Shown here: positions 7,542 to 14,841 of the stretch, piece by piece
Layout of the letters: each line of letters begins with the position of its first letter
Position numbering within the stretch: the stretch's first letter is position 1
Assembly: GCA_002350855.1 (NCBI GenBank)
Contig: DEFM01000010.1
Coordinates: 1-23,095, forward strand
Source of the DNA: Prevotellaceae bacterium UBA2852
GTDB taxonomy: Bacteria > Bacteroidota > Bacteroidia > Bacteroidales > Bacteroidaceae
Direction: 5' to 3'
Length of the DNA stretch: 23,095 nt
Notes under the pieces: model-generated
The model's database searches: none
What the model saw: only the letters and a program-made list of their open reading frames with translations
What the model was told of the DNA's origin: nothing
Position numbers and translations under genes: made by a program

Positions 7542-8804
7542 TTATATATCAACCGGCATTCCGATAACGAATTCGGTGAAGTTGGCTTTGCCCAAATGAG
7601 CATGCACGTTAGCACCTATTGTCAATCCGTTTAACTTGGGAATGTGATAGTGGATACCTATGCGTTCATAATAAGGAGTTTCGTTGCTGCGCATCTCCTT
7701 TCCCATGTGACGATAGAGGTAGAATCCCAATGCCATGTTTGCCGACCAGTTGCGGTAATATACATTGTGCTTGAGGGCAAAACCAACCGACACAGGCGAA
7801 TAGGTAGATTCCTTGTGCCCGTAGAACTTGTCGATTTCCTTTGAACGCTTGTAGTATGTGCCGTAGAATAGGTCTAAGCCTGCACCCGAAGCCCAGCGGC
7901 GGGCATAGCGGCGCATGACGTCGGCTTGCAGCGAGTATGCTGCATAGAGCTTGAAATGAGAAGTGCGGTAGTCGGGTGCCTCCGGATCGGTATAGAACTG
8001 AGTAATTATCCAGTCTTCGTGGAGAGCCTTGGCTCCTGCTCCCACGCTGAAGTTCATGAACCATTTCTTCTCTGTAAATGGCTGGCGTTGAGTGCGAGTG
8101 CTGCTTAGAGTCTCGTAGTAAGGTGTATAAACTACTGCCAAGGAAGGACCGAATGTGTTGCTGCCTTTGTTAGGACGATGGAGCGCACCGTTGCTGTGGT
8201 GGAAGAAATCCAAACCTGCACGGATTCCCCATTCGGGAACGGGGTGCCAGGTGAGGTGCAGTCCCGCACCGAAATATATTAACAGATGTGCACCGATAAG
8301 CTCGTTGTCGATGTCATTATGGGTGTTGTATTTCATATGACTGTAACCCAAACCGATGCTGAGAGAATAGTCTGTTTCCCAGTGCTTGTTGCGGGAGAAC
8401 GGACGACTGAAAGTGGCGTATGCGGAAAGTGTGTTGCCAAGAGGCGAGTCATAATCCACCGGCTGCAGCAGCCCCCATTCAGGATCGCTGTAACGGTGCA
8501 TACGAACATTGTCGTTGAAGGTGTAGCGCAGCGATGCCGAGAAAGTAGGGTAGGCGAAGTCTGCTGCATAAGCATCGCTGTCGGAGGGGAGAGTCACGTG
8601 GTTCCAGTCTGCAGTCATGGAGAAAGCCGAGGCATTGTCCATAATCTTCTTGATTCTACGGTCCATCGCAATTTGCACGCATGGGTTTATACTTATGCTA
8701 AAACCATTGCGCTGCACAGAATCCGACGGAGTCTGTGCATGACTAAGAATGCTGGTGATTAATGCTATTATGAAACAAAGTAGGCGCATAAAATGATTAT
8801 TCAT
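7542..8804 (-). CDS. PagL-like lipid A deacylase, outer-membrane beta-barrel
   Basis: 420 aa. The signal peptide is about residues 1-24 (LSHAQ). The body shows alternating amphipathic beta strands rich in Tyr, Trp and Phe, with a C-terminus (NFTEFVIGMPVDI) compatible with an outer-membrane barrel. DFFHHSNGALHRPNKGSN at 199-216 matches the PagL signature: His202 and Ser204 in HxSN with a downstream PN-G. In PagL, this His/Ser pair with a Glu removes the 3-O-acyl chain of lipid A. The first ATG follows the ftcD stop codon with no gap (TAAATG), so translation is probably coupled. ATG 8789 (residue 6) is an alternative start. At about 420 residues it is much longer than Proteobacterial PagL (about 170), so substrate and activity are inferred. 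Confidence 0.7.
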   Translation of the reverse strand: MNNHFMRLLCFIIALITSILSHAQTPSDSVQRNGFSISINPCVQIAMDRRIKKIMDNASAFSMTADWNHVTLPSDSDAYAADFAYPTFSASLRYTFNDNVRMHRYSDPEWGLLQPVDYDSPLGNTLSAYATFSRPFSRNKHWETDYSLSIGLGYSHMKYNTHNDIDNELIGAHLLIYFGAGLHLTWHPVPEWGIRAGLDFFHHSNGALHRPNKGSNTFGPSLAVVYTPYYETLSSTRTQRQPFTEKKWFMNFSVGAGAKALHEDWIITQFYTDPEAPDYRTSHFKLYAAYSLQADVMRRYARRWASGAGLDLFYGTYYKRSKEIDKFYGHKESTYSPVSVGFALKHNVYYRNWSANMALGFYLYRHMGKEMRSNETPYYERIGIHYHIPKLNGLTIGANVHAHLGKANFTEFVIGMPVDI

Positions 8805-9875
8805 TTACGAAGCTTTGTCTTCCATCTGATATTCTATGACTTTCTCTCTGGGGTTGAACGGACGTAAATCGTCAAGCACCATGCTTTTGATTGCCACATC
8901 AATAATGTCAGCTTCGGATATGTCGGTGGATTTTTTCTGCTTATTCAGAAAATATGTTCCTGCATCATAGAGTGCCTTCTTGGGAACAAGACCGATGATT
9001 TCGGTTCCTGTCACCTGCACTCCGCGTGCTTCGGCAGCCCGGCAGACTTCTTCGTAGGCGATGTGGAGCGGTGTTACATGCATATTGGTGATGTTCATGG
9101 AAACCTGGGCAATGCCGTATTCGTCAATATACCAACCAATAGCCTTGACTGCTTTCAATGTGCCTGGCTTCATCAGCGGTTTGCCGTTGTCTCCCATGAT
9201 GATGTTTCCTGTAACAGGATCTCCCTCACGCAGAGGACGTCCTTTCTCACGAACATCGCAGGCTATCTCTGTGGCTACCTGTGTGTCGGTAGTGTTGAGG
9301 TTGAAATTTACCGCAATGAGGAAATCGCGTGCTCCTACAACGCTGGCTCCTGTCTTGGCGATGCGTTCATCCATTGCACGTGCACCAAAATCCGGTTTCT
9401 TGGTCTCGCTGACGAGTTTGGCAGCAAGTCCCTCGTATTCTCCTGCACGACATACGGCAAGGTTCTTTCTTTCTGGTTTGAATGCAGCAGCCTCGTAACA
9501 ATACACAGGAATCTGCAGTTCTTCGGCAATGCGTTTTGAGAGTCCGCGTGCCAATTCTGCACACTCTTCCAGTGAGATTCCGCTAACGGGAATGAGTGGA
9601 AGTACGTCTGTAGCTCCGATACGTGGGTGAGTCCCGTGGTGCTGGCTCATGTCTATAAGCTCTCCAGCTGTCCTAACAGCACGAAATGCAGCCTCAACAA
9701 CAGCCTCGGCTTCGCCAACAAACGTGTAAACAGTACGGTTTGCAGCTTCACCTGGATCTATGTTGAGCAGGCTTACATTTTCGACACTCTTGATTGCTTT
9801 TGCAATCTGCGCCAGAACTTCCTTGTTGCGTCCCTCACTGAAATTGGGAACACATTCCACTAATCGTTTATACAT
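8805..9875 (-). CDS. ftcD: Glutamate formimidoyltransferase
   Basis: 356 aa, cytoplasmic. It starts MYKRLVECVPNFSEGRN, the formiminotransferase N-subdomain signature, and carries HHGTHPRIGATDVLPL (79-94) with His83 aligned to the catalytic His region. GARDFLIAVNFNLN (about 201-214) and NMHVTP (about 263-268) belong to the substrate and folate-binding C-subdomain. There is no cyclodeaminase domain. The enzyme moves the formimino group from N-formimino-glutamate to tetrahydrofolate in histidine breakdown. No other hut genes lie in the window. Some standalone members also process 5-formyl-tetrahydrofolate, which is an alternative role here. It is the first gene of a tight pair with the PagL-like gene, and a hairpin plus U-tract lies just before its ATG. 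Confidence 0.93.
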   Translation of the reverse strand: MYKRLVECVPNFSEGRNKEVLAQIAKAIKSVENVSLLNIDPGEAANRTVYTFVGEAEAVVEAAFRAVRTAGELIDMSQHHGTHPRIGATDVLPLIPVSGISLEECAELARGLSKRIAEELQIPVYCYEAAAFKPERKNLAVCRAGEYEGLAAKLVSETKKPDFGARAMDERIAKTGASVVGARDFLIAVNFNLNTTDTQVATEIACDVREKGRPLREGDPVTGNIIMGDNGKPLMKPGTLKAVKAIGWYIDEYGIAQVSMNITNMHVTPLHIAYEEVCRAAEARGVQVTGTEIIGLVPKKALYDAGTYFLNKQKKSTDISEADIIDVAIKSMVLDDLRPFNPREKVIEYQMEDKAS

Positions 9876-9885
9876 ATTTTTAAAG

Positions 9886-9923
9886 AAAAAGGGATACAGA
9901 GTAGCGTATGTTCTCTGTGTCCC
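9886..9923 (-). terminator. Intrinsic terminator or ftcD leader attenuator
   Basis: On the minus strand, gggacacagag pairs with ctctgtatccc (11 bp, one C-A mismatch) and is followed directly by TTTTT. It lies between the M23 gene stop (9962) and the ftcD ATG (9875), ending only 10 nt before the ATG. It could end the M23 transcript or act as an attenuator in an ftcD leader. Confidence 0.7.
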
Positions 9924-9961
9924 CTGTATTGTTTATGTGCGGAGCACTATTTATCGATGAA

Positions 9962-10999
9962 TTACAGTTTGAGTTTCTGACCCTCACGGATAGTAGCAGT
10001 TGACTTGATTCCGTTTGCACGGCAGAGAGCGTCTACTGTTGTTCCATTGCGACGAGCAATAGTTGTGAGGTTGTCACCGGAACGAACTACGTATGAGCGG
10101 CTGCGCTGCTGGCGTGTTGAACGTGTGCTGTTGCGGCTGCTACGTGTTGACTGCTTCTTGACAGGAGTGACAACTGTTGAAGTGCTTGCTGTCTCTGTTG
10201 CAGTGTTAGAAGCCAAAACTGCAGTTTCTGCTGTGTTGTCATCCTCTTCCTCAACATTCATCTCGCTTGTCATGCGGTGTGTTGTTGCTGCAACTGCGCT
10301 GTGAGTACCGTAAGAAGCAGTGGTTGTGAAGAAGTCTGCTGTAACGTCCTGATGTGGGAAGTCGAACATGAGAGCAGGATTGATTGGAGTGCCGCAGATG
10401 CGAGTCTCGAAGTGGAGGTGAGAACCGAATGAACGACCTGTGTTTCCACCAAGTCCGATAGGCTCTCCTGCGCGGACAATCTGGTTTGACTTAACGAGGT
10501 GCTTGCTCATGTGACCGTAGAGAGTCTCAAGTCCGTTTGGGTGACGGATTACAACGTAGTTTCCGTATCCGTTTGCATTGAAGTCAACGATACGGACCTT
10601 GCCGTCGAATGCTGCGCGGATGGTATCGCCTACATAGACTTTGATGTCGAGTCCTGCGTGGAGGCGTCCCCAACGATGTCCGAAAGGAGATGTTACCTTA
10701 CGGCTTGGAGTTGGCATCGCAAAGCCGCGGAGGTCAATCTTAGTGCGTGCAGGTGCATAACCTGAAGCGTTCTTGACACCCTTGCTGTTCCAGTCTGTGT
10801 AGATGTCAGCAGCTGGGTTGTTGAGGTTGGCATTCATGGCTGTTGAAGCCATGGTGCTGGAAATATAAATGTTTGTTACGTCTTTGAGTCTGCGGTCGAT
10901 TGGGGCCTGGCGTGCTATGAGGTCTTGTGCTGTTGCACTGACTGCTACTGCTGAAAGGATAGCAACGCTGAGGGTTTTTGTTAACTTTGAAAAAATCAC
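9962..10999 (-). CDS. M23 zinc metallopeptidase with C-terminal LysM
   Basis: 345 aa. A signal peptide (1-24, VSATA/Q) is followed by an M23 LytM-type domain at about 95-215. Zn ligands are His114 and Asp118 (HAGLD) and His196, with catalytic His163 (YGHMS) and His194 (HLHFE). A Ser/Thr/Arg-rich linker (about 270-302) leads to a LysM domain at 303-345 (YVVRSGDNLTTIARRNG). The expected role is periplasmic peptidoglycan endopeptidase or an activator-type factor bound to glycan by LysM. All active-site residues are present, so it is probably catalytic rather than a degenerate EnvC/NlpD-type protein. It begins 28 nt after the ndk stop and may be co-transcribed with ndk. Confidence 0.93.
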   Translation of the reverse strand: MIFSKLTKTLSVAILSAVAVSATAQDLIARQAPIDRRLKDVTNIYISSTMASTAMNANLNNPAADIYTDWNSKGVKNASGYAPARTKIDLRGFAMPTPSRKVTSPFGHRWGRLHAGLDIKVYVGDTIRAAFDGKVRIVDFNANGYGNYVVIRHPNGLETLYGHMSKHLVKSNQIVRAGEPIGLGGNTGRSFGSHLHFETRICGTPINPALMFDFPHQDVTADFFTTTASYGTHSAVAATTHRMTSEMNVEEEDDNTAETAVLASNTATETASTSTVVTPVKKQSTRSSRNSTRSTRQQRSRSYVVRSGDNLTTIARRNGTTVDALCRANGIKSTATIREGQKLKL

Positions 11000-11027
11000 G
11001 ATTATCTGGTGTTTATTAGTTTAAGAA

Positions 11028-11489
11028 TTAGTATTCGTCGTTTGCGTAGAGGAACTGGAATGGAGCCTGGTTGTAGTCGAAGATTTCTTCAGACTTGAAG
11101 AATCTTGCAAGTTCTACTTCAGCATTTTCCGGTGAGTCGCTGGTGTGGATGATGTTTTCCTGGAAGCTCATACCGAAGTCACCACGAATAGTTCCTGGAG
11201 CAGCTTTACGTGCGTTGGTGACGCCCGTCATAGCACGAACGGTTTCTACTGCGTCTACTCCTTCGTAACAGCAACAGATTACTGGAGCAGCCATCATGGA
11301 ATTCTTGATGCGTTGGAAGAAAGGCTTTGATGCGAGGTGTGCATAGTGCTCGTTGAGCAGTTCGTCTGTCAGTTGCATCATTTTCATTCCTGCCAGGCGC
11401 AATCCTTTGCGTTCAAAGCGTGCGGTCACTTGTCCTACGATGGCGCGTTGTACTGCGCATGGCTTGAGTATGACGAGGGTTTTCTCCAT
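11028..11489 (-). CDS. ndk: Nucleoside diphosphate kinase
   Basis: 153 aa from the ATG at 11489. An upstream in-frame start at 11570 would add 27 non-conserved residues overlapping the promoter, so I reject it. It shows the family pattern from MEKTLVILKP through GTIRGDFG (99-106) to the phospho-acceptor His115 in NIIHTSDS. The enzyme transfers the gamma-phosphate between nucleoside triphosphates and diphosphates in the cytoplasm. Length matches the single-domain family. It has a TAnnTTTG box about 90 nt upstream and a small leader hairpin. The M23 gene follows closely. Confidence 0.97.
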   Translation of the reverse strand: MEKTLVILKPCAVQRAIVGQVTARFERKGLRLAGMKMMQLTDELLNEHYAHLASKPFFQRIKNSMMAAPVICCCYEGVDAVETVRAMTGVTNARKAAPGTIRGDFGMSFQENIIHTSDSPENAEVELARFFKSEEIFDYNQAPFQFLYANDEY

Positions 11490-11509
11490 GTTTTTTTGTT
11501 TATGTGAAA

Positions 11510-11532
11510 AGAACGGTTTAGACGTCCGTTCT
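11510..11532 (-). other. Small hairpin in the ndk leader
   Basis: agaacgg / ccgttct gives a 7-bp stem with a 9-nt loop, followed on the minus strand by TTTT. It lies about 20 nt before the ndk ATG and downstream of the predicted -7 box. It may be a leader structure. Confidence 0.4.
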
Positions 11533-11578
11533 CTATGATCTAATACTGATTTTATTTTCGTTCGCCACAAAATCGGTA

Positions 11579-11586
11579 CAAAGTTA
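11579..11586 (-). promoter_or_regulatory. Bacteroidetes -7 box for ndk
   Basis: TAACTTTG on the minus strand matches TAnnTTTG exactly. No clear TTG is seen at the -33 position. It implies a leader of roughly 80 nt for ndk. Confidence 0.5.
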
Positions 11587-11655
11587 GGAAAAACTTTTCA
11601 TTTGACCATAAATCTTAATGGCCTTTTAGTTTTATTTCACATTTTAAAGAACTTT

Positions 11656-12990
11656 TTAGCCTTTATATGTTAAAGCATGAATAGTTCTCTTTGCAAATCG
11701 ATGATAAATAATGGTTTGTGTCACACCACGCATGAAGAGATAGCTAATAAAGGCGAGCCAAAGGATGTGATTGGTTGGTATTGAGCAAAATAGAGGTAAG
11801 GAATAATATATGCCGAAGAAGGTCACGGCACCGATAAAAGTGGTAAGGAGCATCTGTCGTGTTGCGGTGCATCCGATGAAAATTCCGTCCCAGATGAAAG
11901 CCGCGATTCCTGCGATGGGAACAAGTCGCAGCCATGGCATATAGGTGTGTGATAGCTCAAGTATATGGCAGTCGTCGGTGAGAAGCGAAGCAAGTGTGGT
12001 GTCTGCTGTAATAAATAAGAGCACGAATGCTGCGGAAATCACAATTCCCATGCGGAAAATGCGATTCTTGGCTTTGTTCAGCAACTGCCAGTTTTTCCCA
12101 CCGTAGGCTTTGCCGCAGAGTGCTTCGCCAGCATAGGCAAACCCGTCGGCAAAATATGAGAAAATTAGGAAAAACTGCATAAGCAGGGCGTTTGTGGCAA
12201 GGATTTCATCGCCCTGCCATGCTCCTGCACTGGTGATGAAGAAATTAACGGCAATGAGGAAGAATGTGCGGAGAAAGATGTCGCGGTTGACGCTGAAGAA
12301 ACGGTGCATTGCCTGGTGCTGGAATAATCCTTTTCTCGAAAACCATTTGCGCAGACGATAGTAGTAGCGGTGCCACAAAACCAGCGAAATCAGCAAACCT
12401 GCATATTGTGCAACCAATGTTCCTAAAGCCACTCCTTCCACCTTCATTCCTAAACCGTAGACAAATAGAAGGCTTGCCGCGATATTTACTAGGTTCTGAG
12501 TTATCGCCACCGTCATTGGCGTTCGTGAGTTTTGCATACCGATGAACCACCCGTTGATGCCGTACATACACAATACTGCCGGTGCTCCCCAAATACAGAT
12601 GTTGAAATATGTATGTGATAGCTCTGAGACCTCAGGAGTCGGTTGCATTATCTTCATTGCAAGACTAAACAGCGGTACTTGTAATGCGATGAGCAGCAGG
12701 GCAATAGCTGTGGCAATGGATAGCGAGCGAACCAACATGCGCATGCTCTCGTCAAGACGGTGGGCACCAAGCGACTGACTTGTCATGCCACTCGTCCCCA
12801 TCCGTAAAAAGGCAAACAACCAGTACATCACATTGAACACCATGCTTCCTACAGCAATGGCTCCAATGTAGGCTGCAGAACCAAGATGTCCTACGATGGC
12901 AAGGTCGATGATGCCAAGCAATGGAACGGTGATATTGCTTGCAATGGCTGGTAGTGCAATATGTAGAATTTTGCGGTCAAGAGGCTGCAT
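11656..12990 (-). CDS. MATE family efflux transporter (DinF-like)
   Basis: 444 aa, strongly hydrophobic, with about 12 membrane segments in two similar halves. The N-terminus (RKILHIALPAIASNITVPLLGIIDLAIVGHLG) and the GTSGMTSQSLG segment are typical of multidrug and toxin extrusion proteins, and nearest in pattern to the DinF branch. It exports small molecules by Na+ or H+ antiport at the inner membrane; the substrate is unknown. No truncation is seen. It is divergent from the cyclophilin gene, with both -7 boxes in the 86-nt gap. I found no strong terminator in the 166 nt before ndk. Confidence 0.93.
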   Translation of the reverse strand: MQPLDRKILHIALPAIASNITVPLLGIIDLAIVGHLGSAAYIGAIAVGSMVFNVMYWLFAFLRMGTSGMTSQSLGAHRLDESMRMLVRSLSIATAIALLLIALQVPLFSLAMKIMQPTPEVSELSHTYFNICIWGAPAVLCMYGINGWFIGMQNSRTPMTVAITQNLVNIAASLLFVYGLGMKVEGVALGTLVAQYAGLLISLVLWHRYYYRLRKWFSRKGLFQHQAMHRFFSVNRDIFLRTFFLIAVNFFITSAGAWQGDEILATNALLMQFFLIFSYFADGFAYAGEALCGKAYGGKNWQLLNKAKNRIFRMGIVISAAFVLLFITADTTLASLLTDDCHILELSHTYMPWLRLVPIAGIAAFIWDGIFIGCTATRQMLLTTFIGAVTFFGIYYSLPLFCSIPTNHILWLAFISYLFMRGVTQTIIYHRFAKRTIHALTYKG

Positions 12991-13010
12991 AACTTTTTTT
13001 TATATAAAAG

Positions 13011-13044
13011 TTGTGCAAAGTTATGTTTTTTATTACTAATTTTG
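13011..13044 (+). promoter_or_regulatory. Promoter of the cyclophilin lipoprotein gene
   Basis: TAATTTTG at 13037-13044 matches TAnnTTTG, with TTG at 13011-13013. The 23-nt spacing is slightly long. The ATG is 33 nt past the -7 box. It overlaps the divergent MATE promoter. Confidence 0.6.
13016..13023 (-). promoter_or_regulatory. -7 box for the MATE gene
   Basis: TAACTTTG on the minus strand is an exact TAnnTTTG match 26 nt upstream of the MATE ATG. No TTG is seen at -33. Confidence 0.5.
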
Positions 13045-13076
13045 CCACATCTGAATATCGAAATAACTATAGACTT

Positions 13077-13901
13077 ATGAAAAGTTTTCTTTTTGCCACG
13101 CTTATCTTCTGTTCGATGCTCGCTACAAGCTGCAACGGACAGAACGACAATCAAACGATAGTCCTTCTCCATACTACTGCTGGTGACATCCGTATTGCGC
13201 TCTATAACGATACTCCTATCCATCGTGATAACTTCATCAAGAACGTGAAAGACGGAATGTACAATGACGTTACCTTCCACCGTGTGATTCGTAACTTCAT
13301 GATTCAGACTGGTGACCCTGACACTCGGCAGGGAAATTTCCCGAAAGTGGAACCGACTGACAGCAATGAACTTGGTCCGTCGATTGAGGGTGAGATTCTC
13401 TTTCCTCGTTACATCCATCAGAAGGGTGTGGTTGCAGCAGCTCGTGAGGGCGATGACATCAATCCTGACAAGCGATCGAGCAAATATCAGTTCTACATAG
13501 TTACTGGCAAGTTCCAGACCGACGAGCAACTTTCTGAATTAGAATATACACGTGAGCAGACTGCTGTGGCTGTGATTTATGATAAGCTCCTTAAACAGCA
13601 TGCTGCAGAATTGGAGAATTTCCTGCGTCTGCGTCAGACTACAAAATACGAAGACGCTCTCAGCAGACTGCGTGACCAGGCTCAGGATTCCGTTGACAAC
13701 AATCCACCGGCACGCATCAGCAAGGAGCAGCGTCGTCTCTACCGCTCTCGCGGCGGTGCACCTTGGCTTGACGGTGAATACACCATTTTCGGTGAGGTAA
13801 TTGAAGGCATGAAAGTCGTTTCCGATATAGAGAAAACCCGTACAGACCGCAACGACAAGCCTTTGCGCGACATACGCATCATCAGTGCAAGCATAGAGTA
13901 A
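13077..13901 (+). CDS. Cyclophilin-type peptidyl-prolyl isomerase, lipoprotein
   Basis: 274 aa from the ATG at 13077, where MKSFLFATLIFCSMLATSC is a lipoprotein signal (Cys19). An in-frame start at 13011 falls on the promoter and is rejected. Cyclophilin motifs are HTTAGDIRIALYNDTPIHRDNF (32-53), FHRVI with catalytic Arg69, QTGDP (77-81), YQFYIVTG (137-144) and WLDGEYTIFGEV (230-241). About 80 residues rich in Lys, Arg, Glu and Gln, probably helical, are inserted between YIVTG and GGAPWLDG. That insertion is a familiar feature of Bacteroidetes cyclophilins. It is probably a periplasm-facing foldase for envelope proteins. Confidence 0.93.
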   Translation: MKSFLFATLIFCSMLATSCNGQNDNQTIVLLHTTAGDIRIALYNDTPIHRDNFIKNVKDGMYNDVTFHRVIRNFMIQTGDPDTRQGNFPKVEPTDSNELGPSIEGEILFPRYIHQKGVVAAAREGDDINPDKRSSKYQFYIVTGKFQTDEQLSELEYTREQTAVAVIYDKLLKQHAAELENFLRLRQTTKYEDALSRLRDQAQDSVDNNPPARISKEQRRLYRSRGGAPWLDGEYTIFGEVIEGMKVVSDIEKTRTDRNDKPLRDIRIISASIE

Positions 13902-13982
13902 CTTTGCTGTAGAAATTGCAGAATGACAAGAATCAATAATTGAGTCTTCGTGACAGAAGGAAATATTTTTGACGTTTTTTTG

Positions 13983-14013
13983 TTGATATATTGTTGTTTT
14001 TTATGTAATTTTG
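13983..14013 (+). promoter_or_regulatory. Promoter of the secreted protein-mrp pair
   Basis: TTG at 13983-13985, 20 nt spacing, then TAATTTTG at 14006-14013. This is an excellent match to the Bacteroidetes sigma-ABfr consensus. The ATG is 54 nt past the -7 box. Confidence 0.75.
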
Positions 14014-14067
14014 CATCCATCAGTGAGATAATTAATCGTTTTACTAACTATAATACCATTCATTATT

Positions 14068-14841
14068 ATGAAAAAAATCTACTTAGTGGCAATTATGATG
14101 CTGGCTGCAACATTTGCAAATGCTCAGCAGAGAGTGTTCCTTAACTCTTATTCAGGAACCAATTTGGAAAAGTATGACAATCAGGAATGTGTGGTGTCAA
14201 TCTCACGCTATGTGTTCACTGGATGGAACACACTGGTACTTCCATTTGCAGTAAGTGAATCAGAACTGAATGAGGCTTTTGGCTCTGACTGCCGTCTGGA
14301 ACGCCTCGTTGGTGCAGAACAGACTGCCGGAGGTATCACTCTTAACTTTATGGACTGCAAGTCTGAAGGCATGAGCGCCGGAGTACCTTACATTCTCTAC
14401 TACTCAGGTGAATCTGCAAGCAAAAACTTGAAGAAGACCGCTCTCATATCCAAGGCACAGAACGACCTCTCGTTTGTTGCAGGTGGTGTTACTGTGACTA
14501 TGTTTGGAGCGAATCTCAAACAAGATGCTGCAGGTGCTTATGGCGTTTTGGTTAAGGACAATGCAGAGGCTCAGTTCGTAAATACTGATGATGTGAAAGG
14601 CGGATTCTATGCTACCCGCTGCGGTGTGCGTCTGTCGAATGGCAATATCTCTCAACTCTACACTCGTCACCTTGCAGCAGGCGAAGTAACTGCAATCAGC
14701 GAAATCGGTCGTGCAAGCGAGAAAGTTGAAGTGTACAACCTCTCCGGACAGCGTATTGCTGCAAACATCCGCATTGCTGATATTAAGAATCTCCCAGCTG
14801 CAATTTATGTAGTCAAGGGAAGAAAAGTAATTGTTAAGTAA
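14068..14841 (+). CDS. Secreted protein with Bacteroidales C-terminal tail, function unknown
   Basis: 257 aa. The signal peptide is MKKIYLVAIMMLAATFANA. The mature part has WNTLVLPFAV (54-63) and a later AGVPYILYY segment, a pattern recurring in uncharacterised Prevotella surface and secreted proteins. It ends with VEVYNLSGQRI, a spacer, then LPAAIYVVKGRKVIVK, similar to the short C-terminal beta tails of Bacteroidales secreted proteins and reminiscent of type IX sorting tails. No enzyme motif is seen. Its TAA stop is directly followed by the ATG of mrp, so the two genes are almost certainly one transcript with coupled translation. That pairing is functionally unexpected. Confidence 0.75.
   Translation: MKKIYLVAIMMLAATFANAQQRVFLNSYSGTNLEKYDNQECVVSISRYVFTGWNTLVLPFAVSESELNEAFGSDCRLERLVGAEQTAGGITLNFMDCKSEGMSAGVPYILYYSGESASKNLKKTALISKAQNDLSFVAGGVTVTMFGANLKQDAAGAYGVLVKDNAEAQFVNTDDVKGGFYATRCGVRLSNGNISQLYTRHLAAGEVTAISEIGRASEKVEVYNLSGQRIAANIRIADIKNLPAAIYVVKGRKVIVK

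Noticed and set aside
2374..9875. Complete polysaccharide utilisation locus
   Set aside because: GH53, GH3 and an esterase fit galactan breakdown, but no SusC/SusD pair, sensor or transporter is present in the window, so I do not call a full locus.
12891..13529. 212-residue minus-strand frame across the MATE/cyclophilin gap
   Set aside because: It crosses two promoters and overlaps the well-supported cyclophilin gene on the other strand, with no recognisable motif.
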